Of a stretch of DNA of 64,000 bases, positions 37,452 through 47,600 are shown in pieces. The notes beneath the pieces were generated by a model, which saw nothing but the letters and a program-made list of their open reading frames with translations, was not told the origin of the DNA and ran no database searches. The stretch is from Amphibacillus cookii. Its GTDB lineage: Bacteria; Bacillota; Bacilli; Bacillales; Amphibacillaceae. The position numbers were made by a program, and so were the translations under genes. How positions within the stretch are numbered: position 1 is the stretch's first letter; every line of letters starts with the position of its first letter. The stretch is from NCBI RefSeq assembly GCF_016908375.1, contig NZ_JAFBDS010000002.1, positions 248,001 to 312,000 on the forward strand, read 5' to 3'.

Positions 37452-38789
37452 ATGGGAACAAAGTTTACCGTAGAACAGATTAAGCAGAAAATCAAAGAGG
37501 AAAACGTTAGGTTTATTCGGCTACAATTTACAGATTTACTTGGAACGATCAAGAATGTTGAGATTCCTCTTAGTCAATTAGACAAAGCATTGAATAATGA
37601 GATGGTGTTTGACGGTTCTTCAATTGAAGGTTTTGTTAGAATTGAAGAGTCAGATATGAAGCTATATCCTGACCTGGATACTTTTGTTGTCTTCCCTTGG
37701 ACATCAGAAAAAGGTAAAGTAGCACGTTTCATCTGTGATATTTACACGCCAGAAGGAGAGCCATTCCTAGGTTGTCCGCGTGTTAATTTGAAGCGAAACC
37801 TTAAAAAGATGGAAGATATGGGATTCACAGCCTTTAATATTGGAACGGAGCCAGAATTCTTCTTATTTAAACTAGATGAAAAAGGAGATCCGTCATTAGA
37901 ACTTAATGATAAAGGTGGTTACTTTGATCTTGCTCCAACTGATTTAGGTGAAAATTGCCGTCGTGATATCGTGCTTGAATTAGAAGAAATGGGCTTTGAA
38001 ATTGAAGCTTCGCACCATGAGGTAGCGCCAGGGCAACATGAAATTGATTTTAAATATTCTGATGCAGTCAAACATGCTGACGATATTCAAACATTTAAAT
38101 TGGTGGTTAAAACGATTGCGCGTAAGCATGGTCTGCATGCAACCTTCATGCCAAAACCGTTGTTTGGAGTAAATGGTTCAGGTATGCACTGTAACATGTC
38201 ACTATTTAAAGGTAAAACAAATACATTTTTAGATGAAGAAGGCGAATTGAAATTAAGCAAAACAGCTTATCAATTCATCGCTGGTATTATCGATCACGCG
38301 CAAGCATTTACTGCGGTTACAAACCCAACCGTTAACTCATACAAGCGTTTAGTGCCAGGTTATGAAGCGCCTTGTTATATCGCTTGGTCAGGTTCAAACC
38401 GTTCACCACTTATCCGTATTCCAGCATCTCGTGGATTAAGTACACGTGTTGAGGTGCGTAGTGTAGATCCATCTGCTAACCCATACTTAGCTCTTACTGC
38501 TTTACTTGCATCAGGTCTTGATGGGATTGAGCGTGGTTTAGAAGCACCATCATCAGTTGATCGCAATATCTATGTCATGGACAAAGAAGAGCGTGAAGCA
38601 AATGGTGTTAAAGATTTACCAGCTACACTTTATGAAGCACTTGTTAATCTCTCTAATGATGAAGTCATTACTCAAGCATTAGGTGAGCACTTATTCGAAC
38701 ACTTTGTTGAATCTAAAGAAATTGAATGGGATATGTTCCGTACACAAGTACACCCATGGGAAAGAGAACAATATATCCAAATGTATTAA
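37452..38789 (+). CDS. glnA: Glutamine synthetase, type I
   Basis: Makes glutamine from glutamate, ammonia and ATP, and in Bacilli its feedback-inhibited form regulates GlnR and TnrA. The 445-residue protein has [18 protein letters not shown] (residues 55-72), the ATP/metal motif [32 protein letters not shown], and [15 protein letters not shown]. The length and the absence of the adenylylation-type tail fit the GSI-alpha class. AAAGGAGAGG precedes the ATG. Followed by a strong terminator, it ends the conserved part of the window. Confidence 0.97.
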   Translation: MGTKFTVEQIKQKIKEENVRFIRLQFTDLLGTIKNVEIPLSQLDKALNNEMVFDGSSIEGFVRIEESDMKLYPDLDTFVVFPWTSEKGKVARFICDIYTPEGEPFLGCPRVNLKRNLKKMEDMGFTAFNIGTEPEFFLFKLDEKGDPSLELNDKGGYFDLAPTDLGENCRRDIVLELEEMGFEIEASHHEVAPGQHEIDFKYSDAVKHADDIQTFKLVVKTIARKHGLHATFMPKPLFGVNGSGMHCNMSLFKGKTNTFLDEEGELKLSKTAYQFIAGIIDHAQAFTAVTNPTVNSYKRLVPGYEAPCYIAWSGSNRSPLIRIPASRGLSTRVEVRSVDPSANPYLALTALLASGLDGIERGLEAPSSVDRNIYVMDKEEREANGVKDLPATLYEALVNLSNDEVITQALGEHLFEHFVESKEIEWDMFRTQVHPWEREQYIQMY

Positions 38790-38794
38790 TCAGT

Positions 38795-38830
38795 TAAACC
38801 CTAGAGCCACAATGGTTCTGGGGTTTTTTT
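38795..38830 (+). terminator. Intrinsic terminator after glnRA
   Basis: AAACCCTAGAGCCA-caa-TGGTTCTGGGGTTT followed by TTTTTG. Confidence 0.93.
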
Positions 38831-38866
38831 GTTCTTTGGGAGGCCACCGTTTTGGTAAATAAAACG

Positions 38867-38946
38867 ATCACAGATAACGTCCGTAAACCCCCCTCAAAAT
38901 AGAGAGTAGACCAAGTCGATTGAGGTGGGTGATAGTTCGTTTTATA
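38867..38946 (+). repeat. Dispersed intergenic repeat, copy 7 (short form)
   Basis: ATCACAGATAACGTCCGTAA, then core CCCCTCAAAATAGAGAGTAG and TTGAGGTGGGTGATA, then directly GTTCGTTTTATAA. The GACGCTAAGG segment before the terminal box is deleted. It lies between the convergent glnA and yolD-like genes. Confidence 0.82.
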
Positions 38947-38966
38947 ACAGTGAGAAGAGCAACGAA

Positions 38967-39000
38967 ATGGATATGACAGCATTTCTGCTATCATATCCAT
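38967..39000 (-). terminator. Hairpin at the 3' end of the yolD-like gene
   Basis: ATGGATATGACAGCA and TGCTATCATATCCAT form a 15-bp stem with one mismatch around TTTC. It overlaps the stop codon of the minus-strand gene; the downstream bases on that strand (TTCGTTGC) are only moderately T-rich. Confidence 0.55.
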
Positions 39001-39329
39001 TCTATATCTATAATATTATCAATCTTTAAAAACTCTAAGCCGTCAGCTACTTCAACTTCCAATCGTCTTAAATCAAGCTGACGTATAATGATGCCTTGAT
39101 ATTTTAGCACGCGCTTGTTTTTGTAATAGGTGATCTCAACAACAGATTTAAACTCAATAGCTTCTATGACTGTTCGTTCAAGTTCTTCCAACTTATCTTC
39201 AGATAAAATAGGTTTAATCACATCGTTTAATTCTTCATAATGTTTACGTATTAACTCTTTGTGCTCAGGTAAGATCATTCGACTAGCTTCCCATACTAAA
39301 TTAGATCCTTTTGTAAGTTTATTTTTCAT
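38991..39329 (-). CDS. YolD-like family protein
   Basis: A 112-residue protein with the YolD-like pattern: an N-terminal MILPEHKELIRKHYEE segment and a C-terminal small beta domain (VVEITYYKNKRVLKYQGII, then LRRLEVEVADGLEFLKIDNI). Such proteins are often encoded beside Y-family (UmuC/YqjW-like) polymerases in Bacilli; no polymerase gene is adjacent here. AAGGAG lies 8 bases before the ATG. A near-perfect LexA box overlaps the start of transcription, so SOS induction is likely. The molecular function is not established. Confidence 0.8.
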   Translation of the reverse strand: MKNKLTKGSNLVWEASRMILPEHKELIRKHYEELNDVIKPILSEDKLEELERTVIEAIEFKSVVEITYYKNKRVLKYQGIIIRQLDLRRLEVEVADGLEFLKIDNIIDIEWI

Positions 39330-39357
39330 GATGCCGTCTCCTTATAAGTTTACAATA

Positions 39358-39371
39358 AGAACGTTCGTTCT
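39358..39371 (-). promoter_or_regulatory. LexA (DinR) box at the yolD-like gene
   Basis: AGAACGAACGTTCT on the minus strand contains the full GAAC-N4-GTTC core of the Bacillus SOS box; only the two outermost bases differ from CGAACNNNNGTTCG. It lies just downstream of the -10 hexamer. Confidence 0.75.
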
Positions 39372-39373
39372 AT

Positions 39374-39403
39374 ATTTTACATCTTAGGGCTTACTCAATA
39401 CAA
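39374..39403 (-). promoter_or_regulatory. Promoter of the yolD-like gene
   Basis: On the minus strand TTGTAT and TAAAAT are separated by 18 bases, with the LexA box beginning 2 bases after the -10. Confidence 0.55.
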
Positions 39404-39560
39404 ACTTATTTATTGGCAGGTCTAGTAGTTTTTAACTATCTGTTGTTAAGGTTTGTAGTATTAAAATGGTACGATTAGCTTTTTAATAATTGGTAGTATA
39501 AAGATAAATATGGTAAACTTATTTTGCTGTGTTTTTAGTTTTAAAAAAGGGGGAAGAATT

Positions 39561-40172
39561 TTGAAAAGATTATTAATATTGCTAAGCGTGTTATTATTGG
39601 CTGTTTTCCTTATTTCAGCATGTTCTCAAGATGAATCCGATCAACAAGATATTGATGGGAGCAATGAACAAGGTGATGTAGAGGAAGATGGTGCAGAAGA
39701 AAGGTTAGCTGATGTTGAAGTCACGATACCAGCTTCTTTTTATGAAGGAGAACTAGATACCGATCAGATTAAAGCGGAAGCTGATGAGGTTGGAATTACT
39801 GAAGTAACAGTTAATGACGATGGATCAGTTACTTATACAATGCCTGAATCTGTACATGATGAGTGGCTAAGTGATTATGCGACTGAAATTGAAAGTACAA
39901 TGGCTGAGCTTGTTTCAAGTGCTGATTTTGTATCAATTAGTGATGTGACAGCAAATAATGATTACTCAAGTTTTACAGTTGCTGTTGACCAAGAAGTTTA
40001 TGAAAATAGCTTTGATGGTATAGCAGCCTTTTCACTTGGGATTTCAGGCTTGTTTTATCAGTTAATGAATGGGGTTAATCCAGATGACTATAACGTCACC
40101 ATTGACATTGTTGATGAAGAGTCTGGAGAAATTTTTGATAGTGTCATTTACCCAGATGATATGAATGAATAG
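39561..40172 (+). CDS. Small predicted lipoprotein of unknown function
   Basis: A 203-residue exported lipoprotein. The frame is open from 39510, but the TTG at 39561 follows GGGGGAAG at correct spacing and begins the signal peptide LKRLLILLSVLLLAVFLISA with the lipobox ISAC (Cys21). An acidic linker (about 23-48) leads to a globular domain with VEVTIPASFYEGE, DGSVTYTMPESVHDEW, YENSFDGIAAFSLGISGLF and a final VIYPDD. I recognise the pattern from small uncharacterised Gram-positive lipoproteins but know no function. It is monocistronic, with a terminator directly after the stop. Confidence 0.8.
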   Translation: MKRLLILLSVLLLAVFLISACSQDESDQQDIDGSNEQGDVEEDGAEERLADVEVTIPASFYEGELDTDQIKAEADEVGITEVTVNDDGSVTYTMPESVHDEWLSDYATEIESTMAELVSSADFVSISDVTANNDYSSFTVAVDQEVYENSFDGIAAFSLGISGLFYQLMNGVNPDDYNVTIDIVDEESGEIFDSVIYPDDMNE

Positions 40173-40173
40173 T

Positions 40174-40211
40174 AAAAAATAAAAGTCACCTTTTGGTGGC
40201 TTTTATTTTTT
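40174..40211 (+). terminator. Intrinsic terminator after the lipoprotein gene
   Basis: AAAAATAAAAGTCACC-tttt-GGTGGCTTTTATTTTT, a long A/T-flanked stem with T-run. The remaining 240 bases to the next gene show no feature I can support. Confidence 0.88.
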
Positions 40212-40452
40212 ATATATTTTATTTTACTTTTAAATGGAACAAGTAAAAGGCTACTTTAGAGATATAAATAAAACGGCTCGTTCTTCCTATTTACATCAGA
40301 TGATATTTCAATTAACATAAATTGAGGTTTGTTACATAGATTACGTTAGTTCTCGTTTTTCTATCTTTAATTAAAAATTAATTTTGAATAGTATGGCTAA
40401 GAGAACTTCTAGTATAGAATTCAGGTTCTGATTACATTAAAAAGCGAGGAGA

Positions 40453-40854
40453 ATGAAAATAAAGATGGGTTTTAAAAAATATGTAAAAATCGCCATTTTA
40501 TCAGTAATTATTAATTTTCTGAGCATTTTTAGCGTTATTTTAAGCGTTTGGTCGTTAATTATGCTTCTGATCGCATTATTTGTGAAGAGAAATAAAAAAT
40601 CCTCAAGAACTCAAAAAGATAAAAAGTTAGTTGGTGTGATGCAAATTGCTTTAATTGGAGTAGCTATTTTTATTAGTACTGTACATGCATTTATTAGTGT
40701 GGTTATGTTTAACTATATCGTACAGACCTATTTGAGTAGTTTCCAAATCATTTTTATCTTGTTGGCAGGTTTAGGTATAGTCGTTTACTATTATTTCAGC
40801 ATTAATCTATTTAAAGAAGTTTTGAAATTTGTAAAGCAGAAGGAGTCTGCATGA
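40453..40854 (+). CDS. Small membrane protein of unknown function
   Basis: A 133-residue hydrophobic protein with about three to four transmembrane helices (roughly residues 12-45, 60-95 and 98-120) and a short basic loop (VKRNKKSSRTQKDKK). The ATG at 40453 lies only one base after AGGAG; the ATG at 40465 (MGFKKYV) lies about 13 bases away, so the true start is uncertain. Its C-terminal 24 codons are duplicated as a fragment at 42703-42774. No family is recognised. Confidence 0.6.
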   Translation: MKIKMGFKKYVKIAILSVIINFLSIFSVILSVWSLIMLLIALFVKRNKKSSRTQKDKKLVGVMQIALIGVAIFISTVHAFISVVMFNYIVQTYLSSFQIIFILLAGLGIVVYYYFSINLFKEVLKFVKQKESA

Positions 40855-40891
40855 TGAACATAAAGTAATAAAGTGTAGTTTGCTATATTAC

Positions 40892-40975
40892 AAAGCCACT
40901 AGTTATCTAAAGAAGTCTACCTATATCCCTTTAAATGGAAATGATGAGGTAGGCTACTACAGGATTAGTGGTTTT
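40892..40975. terminator. Composite bidirectional stem-loop between convergent genes
   Basis: Outer arms CCACTA (40896-40901) and TAGTGG (40966-40971) extend into AAAG/TTTT; inner arms GTCTACCT (40915) and AGGTAGGC (40947). It sits between the 3' ends of the plus-strand membrane protein gene and the minus-strand pseudogene, so it can serve both. Confidence 0.55.
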
Positions 40976-40987
40976 GTATTTCCTTAA

Positions 40988-41314
40988 TTAAGAAGCATGT
41001 TTTAATGGTGATATCTCTACTTCGTTTTTGGCTGCTTCAATGAGAAGGAAAATAGCTGTTAAAATATGTAGAACCATGCCTACAAATGGAATGAACCCAA
41101 CACACGAAGTAACAATACCAAGTATATGGCCAACCTTCTTCATGTTACTTTTAATACTTAATACGAGCCCAATTATATGTAAAGCTAGCATAAGCATAAG
41201 GGGTGTCCAAGCTAAACCAATAATGATTGTACCCCCTAATACGGGAATCCCCCAAAGCGCTTCTAATCCACCTGTAACCTATTTCAAAATTCTTGCTTCT
41301 TCTTTTATTTTCAA
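40988..41314 (-). pseudogene. Small membrane protein gene interrupted by an amber codon
   Basis: On the minus strand the frame runs from a possible TTG (41314) LKIKEEARILK, then TAG at 41281-41279, then VTGGLEALWGIPVLGGTIII, GLAWTPLMLMLALHIIGLVL and GILGIVTS-like GHILGIVTSCVGFIPFVGMV, to TGA/TAA at 40988. The pattern LK-W-VTGGLEA..GIPV-GG recalls a family of small Bacillaceae membrane proteins, in which a tryptophan stands at the TAG position, so a TGG-to-TAG change is likely. No ribosome-binding site is evident. The ATG at 41197 could make a 69-residue truncated product, but lacks a good ribosome-binding site. Confidence 0.6.
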
Positions 41315-41580
41315 ACCATAATTACAATAATATTACACTATAGTTTTGGTTCTTTTTCACTATTTACTTGAAAATTATCAGATATAAAAGTAAATTTGCC
41401 TAATCTAATTGGTGTTCATGTATTGATATTATGAATTATCATGTAAGTTTTTCATAAATATGGGGAAATTATGATAGTCAGATAGCCGCGTGCTCTGAAT
41501 CGCACCTTATAATGCTGACAGATGTTGATCTTATTATTGAAAGCAATCGTAAATAAAACAAAAAACGGGAGGTTTTTCAA

Positions 41581-41892
41581 ATGGGATTGTTTGGTGGGAG
41601 CTCTAATGATAAAAAAATGGATAAAGAAGAAAAACAATTAGCTAAGTTTATGGAAAAATATCAACTTGAGGAATTAGACGAAAAAGATTTAGTTGTTTTA
41701 CAACGTATCGCTAATGACCTTGTCGGTAATAACTTCTTCAAGGTTGGTTTGGCTTTCAGCTTTGCTAAAGCTGAAGAGCAGGCGAAAGTGTCGTATTTGT
41801 CTGCTATGGTTGAGCAAAATTGGATGATCATTAGACAACTTAGTCGCTTGAATAAAAATATTGAAGCAATGAACAATAAGTTATCTGAATAA
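41581..41892 (+). CDS. Conserved-looking 103-residue soluble protein, function unknown
   Basis: A helical, charged protein with a short glycine/serine-rich start (MGLFGGSSNDKK), a central EKYQLEELDEKDLVVLQRIA segment, and a C-terminal helix LSAMVEQNWMIIRQLSRLNK likely to form a coiled coil. GGGAGG lies 9 bases before the ATG, and codon use matches neighbours, so it is a real gene. No transmembrane segment or known catalytic motif is seen. I do not recognise the family. It stands alone, followed by repeat copy 8. Confidence 0.7.
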   Translation: MGLFGGSSNDKKMDKEEKQLAKFMEKYQLEELDEKDLVVLQRIANDLVGNNFFKVGLAFSFAKAEEQAKVSYLSAMVEQNWMIIRQLSRLNKNIEAMNNKLSE

Positions 41893-41926
41893 TACCTATT
41901 TAATGGCGTATAGATAAAAAGAACCT

Positions 41927-42036
41927 GCAATCAGCGGACATTTTCGTTCATCTCCTACTGATTGCAGGTTTGTTGAGTGAATCCGAACATTAGCGTCCGT
42001 TATCACCCAGCTCAATTGAGTTACTCTACTCCCCCT
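41927..42036 (-). repeat. Dispersed intergenic repeat, copy 8 (reverse, truncated)
   Basis: On its own strand: CTCAATTGAGCTGGGTGATA, ACGGACGCTAATGTTCGGAT, TCACTCAACAAACCTGCAAT, then an outer pair AACCTGCAATCAG / CTGATTGCAGGTT forming a large stem followed by CTTTTT. The left core arm and the opening box are missing. The terminal stem with T-run could terminate minus-strand transcription. Confidence 0.75.
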
Positions 42037-42229
42037 TCAGCACTTTGTCTATACAGTTTTTCTCCTTTAAATATATATACAAATATTGAAATCAAAATGA
42101 TTAAAGAGAGGATTTGATTGGAAGGTCAAGATTTTGCAGAAATGAAGTTAATTTTCACTAACTCAACTTTCGCACACTGAAAATAGTCATTGAACCTTGA
42201 TCGTGTTCAATAGACGCGGTATTCAATAG

Positions 42230-42550
42230 GCTTGTTGACTTTACGTCTGCATGGATGTGCCACATACGTTTAGCACGTTATTTCGTTTCGAAAAGCAAGG
42301 GATTCGCTTTTCGCGGGGATGGCTTCAGCTAACTTGAGTCGCAAAGATCACGCCTCAAGTGGATCTTCAGCTCATCCTAATCCCACAGAAGTCTCATCCC
42401 TTGCTTATCTCCACTTCGACTGGGAATGCTTCATGCGATTTCTCTATTTTGCGTGCGATCGCAACTAATTTTCATGTGAAGTTCTCACTTTGCGTGCGAT
42501 TTCCTGAGTAAGCCCAACCGCACGAAATAAAGCGAATTCTTATTCTGTGA
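42230..42550. repeat. Second type of intergenic repeat block
   Basis: The block contains GGGATTCGCTTTTCGCGGGG, TCTCATCCCTTGCTTATCTC and CTTCGACTGGGAATGC, a style of long intergenic repeat I associate with halophilic and alkaliphilic Bacillaceae. It appears once in this window, so repeat status rests on recollection and on the inverted AAGCAAGGGAT / ATCCCTTGCTT pair (42290 and 42396 regions), which is directly visible. Confidence 0.5.
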
Positions 42551-42702
42551 TGTCTTCATGATCTACATGGCGTAAATCTAACACCCACGGCTAGGGAGAC
42601 ACTGCGTTTACCAAGATGTCTCCCTTGTGATTGGGAGAGTGAAAGCAGAACATATCTCACCTGCGCATCTAAAACGAAAGGTTTATAATCAATCGAAAAG
42701 CG

Positions 42703-42774
42703 GTTGTCTATTATTATTTCAGTATAAATCTATTTAAAGAAGCATTGAGAAATAGCAAAACAGAAGGAATCTGA
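42703..42774 (+). pseudogene. Duplicated 3' fragment of the small membrane protein gene
   Basis: Reads VVYYYFSINLFKEALRNSKT then EGI and stop, matching the C terminus of the gene ending at 40854 (VVYYYFSINLFKEVLKFVKQ). Similarity at DNA level continues a little past the stop but not upstream. It is a partial duplication without a start. Confidence 0.75.
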
Positions 42775-44694
42775 ACGATGAAAATAGCATAGATGTGAAC
42801 TACTGCTATCGGAGCATTAGAAGTATAATCAGAATTAAATATGAGCTTAAAGAATCATTTATTTTACATATTATTTCCATTTAAATGTAACGACGCCTGT
42901 CTTGGGTAATAAGAAATGCTTAAAAGGTTTTATATTCCAAAATAATCAAGTTATATGTATAATAATACAAAAAAATACAGAGGTATTTGCTTATAAGTTA
43001 AAAAAGTTATAAGAAATTTTGGTAGTGACACGCCAATCATAAAACTACATACCTTATATTAATTCTTATCTATTTGCATGCAAATTACAAGCTGAAATCG
43101 CTTATAGTAAAAGTGTACGTAAACAATAGGTGAAAACAAAAAATTTAGTGTAATCTTAATAAGACCTATTAACTGTGTAAAACATTTGATTAATACTACT
43201 CTCTAATTAATGATTTTGAAAGTGCTCCCAACCTTATAAATAAACGTTAATTGACCGTTGATTACTGGAGTAAGCAATAGCTGGCTAGAAGCTGTTTATT
43301 TTACTTTATCGTACGCCGACATGTGAGGATTAGTATTATTGCGCCATCAGCTTGTTTTTTTAATAGCATCTGTAGTAAGTGATCGATCGTTTAGTAAGTG
43401 GATAAGATGTTCCAAAGATTTCTGTAAAAATAGTCATTAATTAAATGATTTATTGTATATCTAGGTTTGGTGGTCATATTTACTTCTTAAAAAAATTTAA
43501 GCGTTGTGAATAAAACTGTAAAGTATGATTACACTTGTATTTCATGTGAATTAAATGGAGTAGAAGTGTTAAATATATAGAATGATTTAACAAAAATGAG
43601 AAAATATAATTAGGCCAAAGCCCCCTTTTAAGAAGAAAGAATGTGATGGTAGTATTATTATAAATGGACTTTTAAGTGAAAATTGAATATAAAACTTTAT
43701 TTTATAGATGATGTTTTTTCTAATTTGAATTTTATTAAAAAGAAGACATTTATTTATTGTATCAAGATTTTCAACTTCTTTTAGCAAACTAGTTAGTAAT
43801 AAATTTTAGAATGAATAGGTCTTTAGTTTCGCGCATAATCAATTAAGTTTTTGGTTGCGCTTGTTGATTAAGTAATTAAATGTATATTGACGAGCACTAT
43901 TATTGTAGAAATGAAGCTATTGTATAATCTTTTCCATGAGTTGTCTTTTTAAAAATGAATGCAGGTGTATTAACACCTGATGTATCCATATATAGAAGTT
44001 TATATCATTTATTGAAAATTCGAATTTTTTAGGGGGGGAATTAAATGTAGAAATAGTGATTGTTTATAAAAGAAAAATTCATAACTTTTGTTATGTGAAT
44101 GCATTTCATAATTCAGCTATTTGGAGTAGAAGACGAACAATATGTAAGTTTTCAATGAACAAAGGAAGCCGGAGAATGAACCGCTAAGAGTAAAAACATC
44201 AGGTAAAGCTTCACTTAAGGGAATGTTAAATTGAAAGCGTCACATCATGTGTTAACATCGAACTGATCAACATCCTGTTGACCTTAGGCGATGCCTTTAA
44301 ACAAGCGAAGTCATTAGCAGATAAAGCGTGTTCAAGCGCTCAAAATCATGACGATAATCGCACGATTTTAGTTATTCATTTAAATGTGTTTGTTTTTAAA
44401 ATAGGATTAGATCATAAAGTAAGTTCATTATTTTTGATGTGTTAAGTTGGTTACTACGAATAGTTGAATACCGTTGTAAGGTATTCTTTCTAATATACTT
44501 ATTAAGATAGTTGGAAATTCACTTACCTATTCATGATTTAATAGTTATTGATTAGTATTTACAATCTTAAGAGTAAATAAGACTCTGACAATGATTTTAT
44601 AATTGCTATTTTTATTATAAAAAGAGTTAGTGTTTGTTAGTTAGAAATACATACAATACGAATATTATAGCTCATATTGAAAGAGGTAATGCTA

Positions 44695-47600
44695 ATGAAA
44701 ACTGTAGGATATAGTGAGTTAGAACTTGCATGGGAAATTGATAATCATCAATTTATTAGGGCCATTCAAGCTGATTCTAATAAGATATTATTGAGGAGGT
44801 TGACTGGTGATGATGAAATATCTGAAGGGTTATTAATTAAGGAATTTCAGATTCGTCAACAATTTGATATACCTTGTATGTTAACCCCGCTAGAAATAGT
44901 TGATAAAGGGATAGCTTTTGAAAATATAGAAGGCCTAAGTTTAAGTGAAGCGTTGAAAAGTCACGCATATTCTATTGAAGAATCGCTAAAGATAGCGATT
45001 CAACTTGTTAAGTCAGTTGAGCAATGTCAGCATATAAAAGAAATTAAGTTTATGGTTAAACCAGATCGCATTATTTTATCCGAAGATTTGGAAGTTAAAA
45101 TATTACCTATGGTTTCGACGAAGGAATCATTGGAAAGTAAATATCAATCGCCTGAAGTATTGCTTAAGAAAAACTATGATCAACGTTCTGAATTATATAA
45201 GCTAGGTATGCTGTTATATGAAGTATTTGCAAGAGGTAAAAATCCATTTTCTAGATACAATAATCAGGATTGGACCCATAATCACATAGCTGTTGAGGCG
45301 ATTCAATTAATAAGAATGAATCGGAAAGTCCCTAAGATGGTTAATTATATAGTTATGACACTTTTATCTAAAAATCCAGAAAATAGATACCAAACATGTG
45401 GTCAACTACTTAAAGATTTAACGAAGTGCTTAGTCGCGTTAAAAGAGACAGAGAAAATTGACTCATTTCGCTTATCCATTGAACAACTAGATGGATTTTT
45501 TAAAATTCCAAAACACTATTACGGAAGGGATAACGAAATTTGTCTAATGTATGATTTATTTCAAGACGCTTCCAATGGTTCAGTAGAATTAGTGTTTCTA
45601 CATGGGCCTGTTGGAATAGGGAAAACAACTTTAATAAACAATCAATTTAGAAAAATGATTTATAACAGAGCATACTTTACTTCGGGTGAATTTGATCAGA
45701 CCCAAAATCATACACCTTATCAACCATTGATTACAGCTTTTCAAGATGTAGTTAGTGAAATTTTAACACAAACGAATCAACAAATGGGCAAATGGAAAGA
45801 AGTAATTTTGGATGCAATTGGAGATCAAGCACACCTTATTACTAATGTTATACCAGAATTAACGTCAATTATAGGAGAGCAAACAGCAATAAGCTTAATG
45901 TCTGTTGAAGAAAAAGAGCAGAAATTTATCCAGGTATTTCAACAATTTATTCAAGTATTTATCAATAGTGGTCAGCCACTAGTCTTATTTTTAGATAACT
46001 TTCATTTGGCTGATCAACCATTCATTAAACTAATTCGTTCTTTAATAATGAAACCAAACACAACCAGACTAATGCTGATTTTAGGCTGTAGAGACGATGG
46101 TGACAGAGCGCAATTTGAGATGATAAAAGATCAATTTGAAATGATTGATCAGTATGGCGTTCGGTGCACGGAATTGGAATTGTTAAATTTATCAATGAAG
46201 GAAGTTAACCAGTTAGTAGCCGACACACTTCATAGTGATCCAACTAAGACTGTAGCATTGACTAAATTAATTTATAAAAAGACAGCAGGAAACCTTTTCT
46301 ACACGAAACAATTACTAAAAGTTATTTATGCCAACGATTGGATAATGTATAATAATGTGACGCAAACATGGGAATGGGACCAAGAGGCGATTCAATCAGT
46401 TAAAGAGCAGAAGTGTTTAATCAATTATATGATTCATAAAATTGATCGACTGCCTAAAGTCGTGAAAAAGGTGTTAAAGATTATCGCTTGTTTTGGTTAT
46501 GTTTTTGAACGATCAGAAATTGAACGGTTTTCAGATTTCTCAGTTAAAGCAATTGCGGACGCGATACATCGCGCTGAAAAAGAGGGGTTAATTTTTTCTG
46601 AAACGCTTAATAATCAGGATCAGCGCTATCATTTTTTCCATAACCAGATTCAACAGGTTATTTATGATTTAAATAGCGAGACTGAAAAAAAACGAAATCA
46701 TTTAGAATTAGCAAGATTTTTTGTTGATTTAGGGCCACAAGATGATTTGATATTTAAAACAGTCGATCATTTTAACAAAGGCAGAGATATGATTCAAGAA
46801 ACAAGTGAAAAAGAGCAGCTGATCGAGTTGAATTACAAAGCAGGTTCATTGGCTAAGGAATCAAATGATTATGTTACTGCTCTGCACTATTACCGAAGCG
46901 CTGTTATGAGTATGGAGCAACTAAAGTGGGATAAATGTCATGATTTTTGTTTTAATCTGTATTTAGAGTTAGCAGAATCGGAGTATTACACTGGCCATGA
47001 GCAAGAAGTTGAAATACTACATGAAAAATTATTACAACGCGCTCACGCAAGTTCAGATAGCCTATTGGTATATAGTCAAAAGATTTTAAACTATATTAAT
47101 TGTGGGAAACCGAAAATGGCTTTAGAAGTAGGAATCTATTCTCTTGAAAAGATTAATATTGATATTCCAAGAGAACCAACCCCGCAACTTGTTAGAGAAG
47201 AGATGGTGTTAACAAGGCAACGTCTTGCTGGGGATTTTAAAAAATTAAGGTATTTACCTAATGTTAAAACACGTGAAATTTATACCATCATGAAGGTTTT
47301 ATTTGAATTATTAATCCCTAGCTTTCTAATAAATAAAAGCGTTTTTTCTGTTATTATTTGTAAACTTATGCGTTTAATTATAGAATATGGAAAATATGAA
47401 GATGCGCCTGCTGTTTTCGCTGTTTATGGTTCTTTATTGTGTCTTGAATCGAAAGCATTTCCAGAAGCTTACTCTATTAGAGATATTGCGTTAAGTATGG
47501 TAGTAGAGGAAAATACTCCTTCAGTAAAAAGTAAAACTTATATGGTTTTGGGGAGTGCATTCTATCATTATGGTAACGAGGAGATTATCAATAAAGAAGA

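Larger units (their letters stand above)
42037..44694. other. Long non-coding and decayed region
   Basis: About 2.66 kb without a credible gene. It contains a repeat-like block at 42230-42550 (GGGATTCGCTTTTCGCGGGG, followed by AATCCCACAGAAGTCTCATC and two copies of TTGCGTGCGAT), a decayed unit at 42550-42660, a duplicated gene fragment at 42703-42774, and a CAACATCCTGTTG hairpin at 44269-44281 of the same style as the repeat hairpins. An ATG after a strong GGGGGGG site at 44034 is followed at once by TAG. Base composition becomes AT-rich after 42.8 kb. Confidence 0.6.

Noticed and set aside
41028-41321. 97-codon plus-strand ORF
   Set aside because: It is the antisense shadow of the minus-strand membrane-protein pseudogene, whose translation has family-like patterns.
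43587-43787. 66-codon minus-strand ORF in the non-coding stretch
   Set aside because: AT-rich, no ribosome-binding site, low-complexity hydrophobic sequence; chance ORF.
44034-44048. Gene start after GGGGGGG at 44034
   Set aside because: The ATG is followed immediately by TAG and no other frame continues.
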